Shown: in pieces, positions 63,978-64,000 of the stretch | Layout of the letters: each line of letters begins with the position of its first letter | Position numbering within the stretch: the first letter of the stretch is position 1 | NCBI RefSeq assembly: GCF_918698115.1 | Contig: NZ_CAKKLV010000005.1 | Coordinates: 186,001-250,000, forward strand | DNA from: Peribacillus sp. Bi96 | GTDB taxonomy: Bacteria > Bacillota > Bacilli > Bacillales > DSM-1321 | Length of the DNA: 64,000 nt | Reading direction: 5' to 3' | Notes under the pieces: model-generated | Told to the model about the DNA's origin: nothing | The model's database searches: none | What the model saw: only the letters and a program-made list of their open reading frames with translations | Made by a program: the position numbers and the translations under genes

Positions 63978-64000
63978 TGGCTGGGCTAGAAGGGATCGAA
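63978..64000 (-). tRNA. tRNA 3' end, probably tRNA-Gln (partial)
   Basis: Minus strand ends TTCGATCCCTTCTAGCCCAG then CCA: a T-loop, acceptor 3' strand and encoded CCA. The AGCCCAG end and the order before Gly-Cys-Leu fit tRNA-Gln of trnD-like clusters. The rest is outside the window. Confidence 0.7.

Overview
The window looks like the chromosome of an aerobic, low-GC, endospore-forming Bacillaceae bacterium. I infer a Peribacillus/Bacillus simplex-like organism. The support is a five-gene spore-germinant receptor operon, a KinB-like sporulation kinase, a TPP riboswitch in front of thiC, sigma-54 enhancer-dependent regulators, AGGAGG-type ribosome binding sites, and a tRNA run (Gln-Gly-Cys-Leu) ordered like the end of B. 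subtilis trnD.

Layout. 1-3006: a sigma-54-controlled operon with a guanidino-compound ureohydrolase and a Na+/solute symporter, divergent from its PAS-AAA-HTH activator. 3007-5207: mostly non-coding, with two small genes (one an IDEAL-like protein of 59 aa) and several terminators. 5208-9262: an MHS-type transporter, a HAD hydrolase and a YhjB/YhjC-like symporter pair. 9484-18427: a catabolic island with a CocE-type hydrolase, a D-malate/tartrate dehydrogenase, an aldehyde dehydrogenase, a Rieske oxygenase with its own ferredoxin and ferredoxin-NADP reductase, and a second sigma-54 activator. The set resembles a carnitine-to-malate-to-pyruvate route with a split redox chain. 18626-21260: an AcfC-like binding protein, a PF03640 lipoprotein, an ECF sigma factor and its zinc anti-sigma factor. 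21622-27039: the ger operon, with two tandem GerAB paralogues. 27542-35856: an IclR regulon with two aspartase-family lyases, an aldehyde dehydrogenase, an alcohol dehydrogenase and a major-facilitator transporter. Paired palindromic operators sit at both target promoters. 36049-42749: a LytTR/DUF3021 pair, a thioesterase, a glycosyltransferase operon with coiled-coil tails, and a DUF4915-like propeller protein.

43200-60000 is a mosaic of ordinary genes (ydhK, a SinI-like anti-repressor, arylamine N-acetyltransferase, thiC, HAD and histidine phosphatases, glpQ-like, a sensor kinase, a ClpP paralogue with an ECF sigma factor) mixed with many gene relics: two GNATs, a quinone oxidoreductase, an alcohol dehydrogenase, and a radical SAM/ArsR pair joined by one deletion. 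60074-63612 holds integrase and phage-like remnants around a glutaminase gene. It ends at an integrase relic directly downstream of the tRNA operon at the right edge.

Regulation is unusually legible. There are two sigma-54 promoters with dyad activator sites, IclR operators spaced 20 bp centre to centre at two promoters, a plausible ECF autoregulatory promoter, a cre-like site inside a sigma-A promoter, and a TPP riboswitch with its terminator. A dispersed intergenic repeat is present three times, always downstream of a minus-strand gene.
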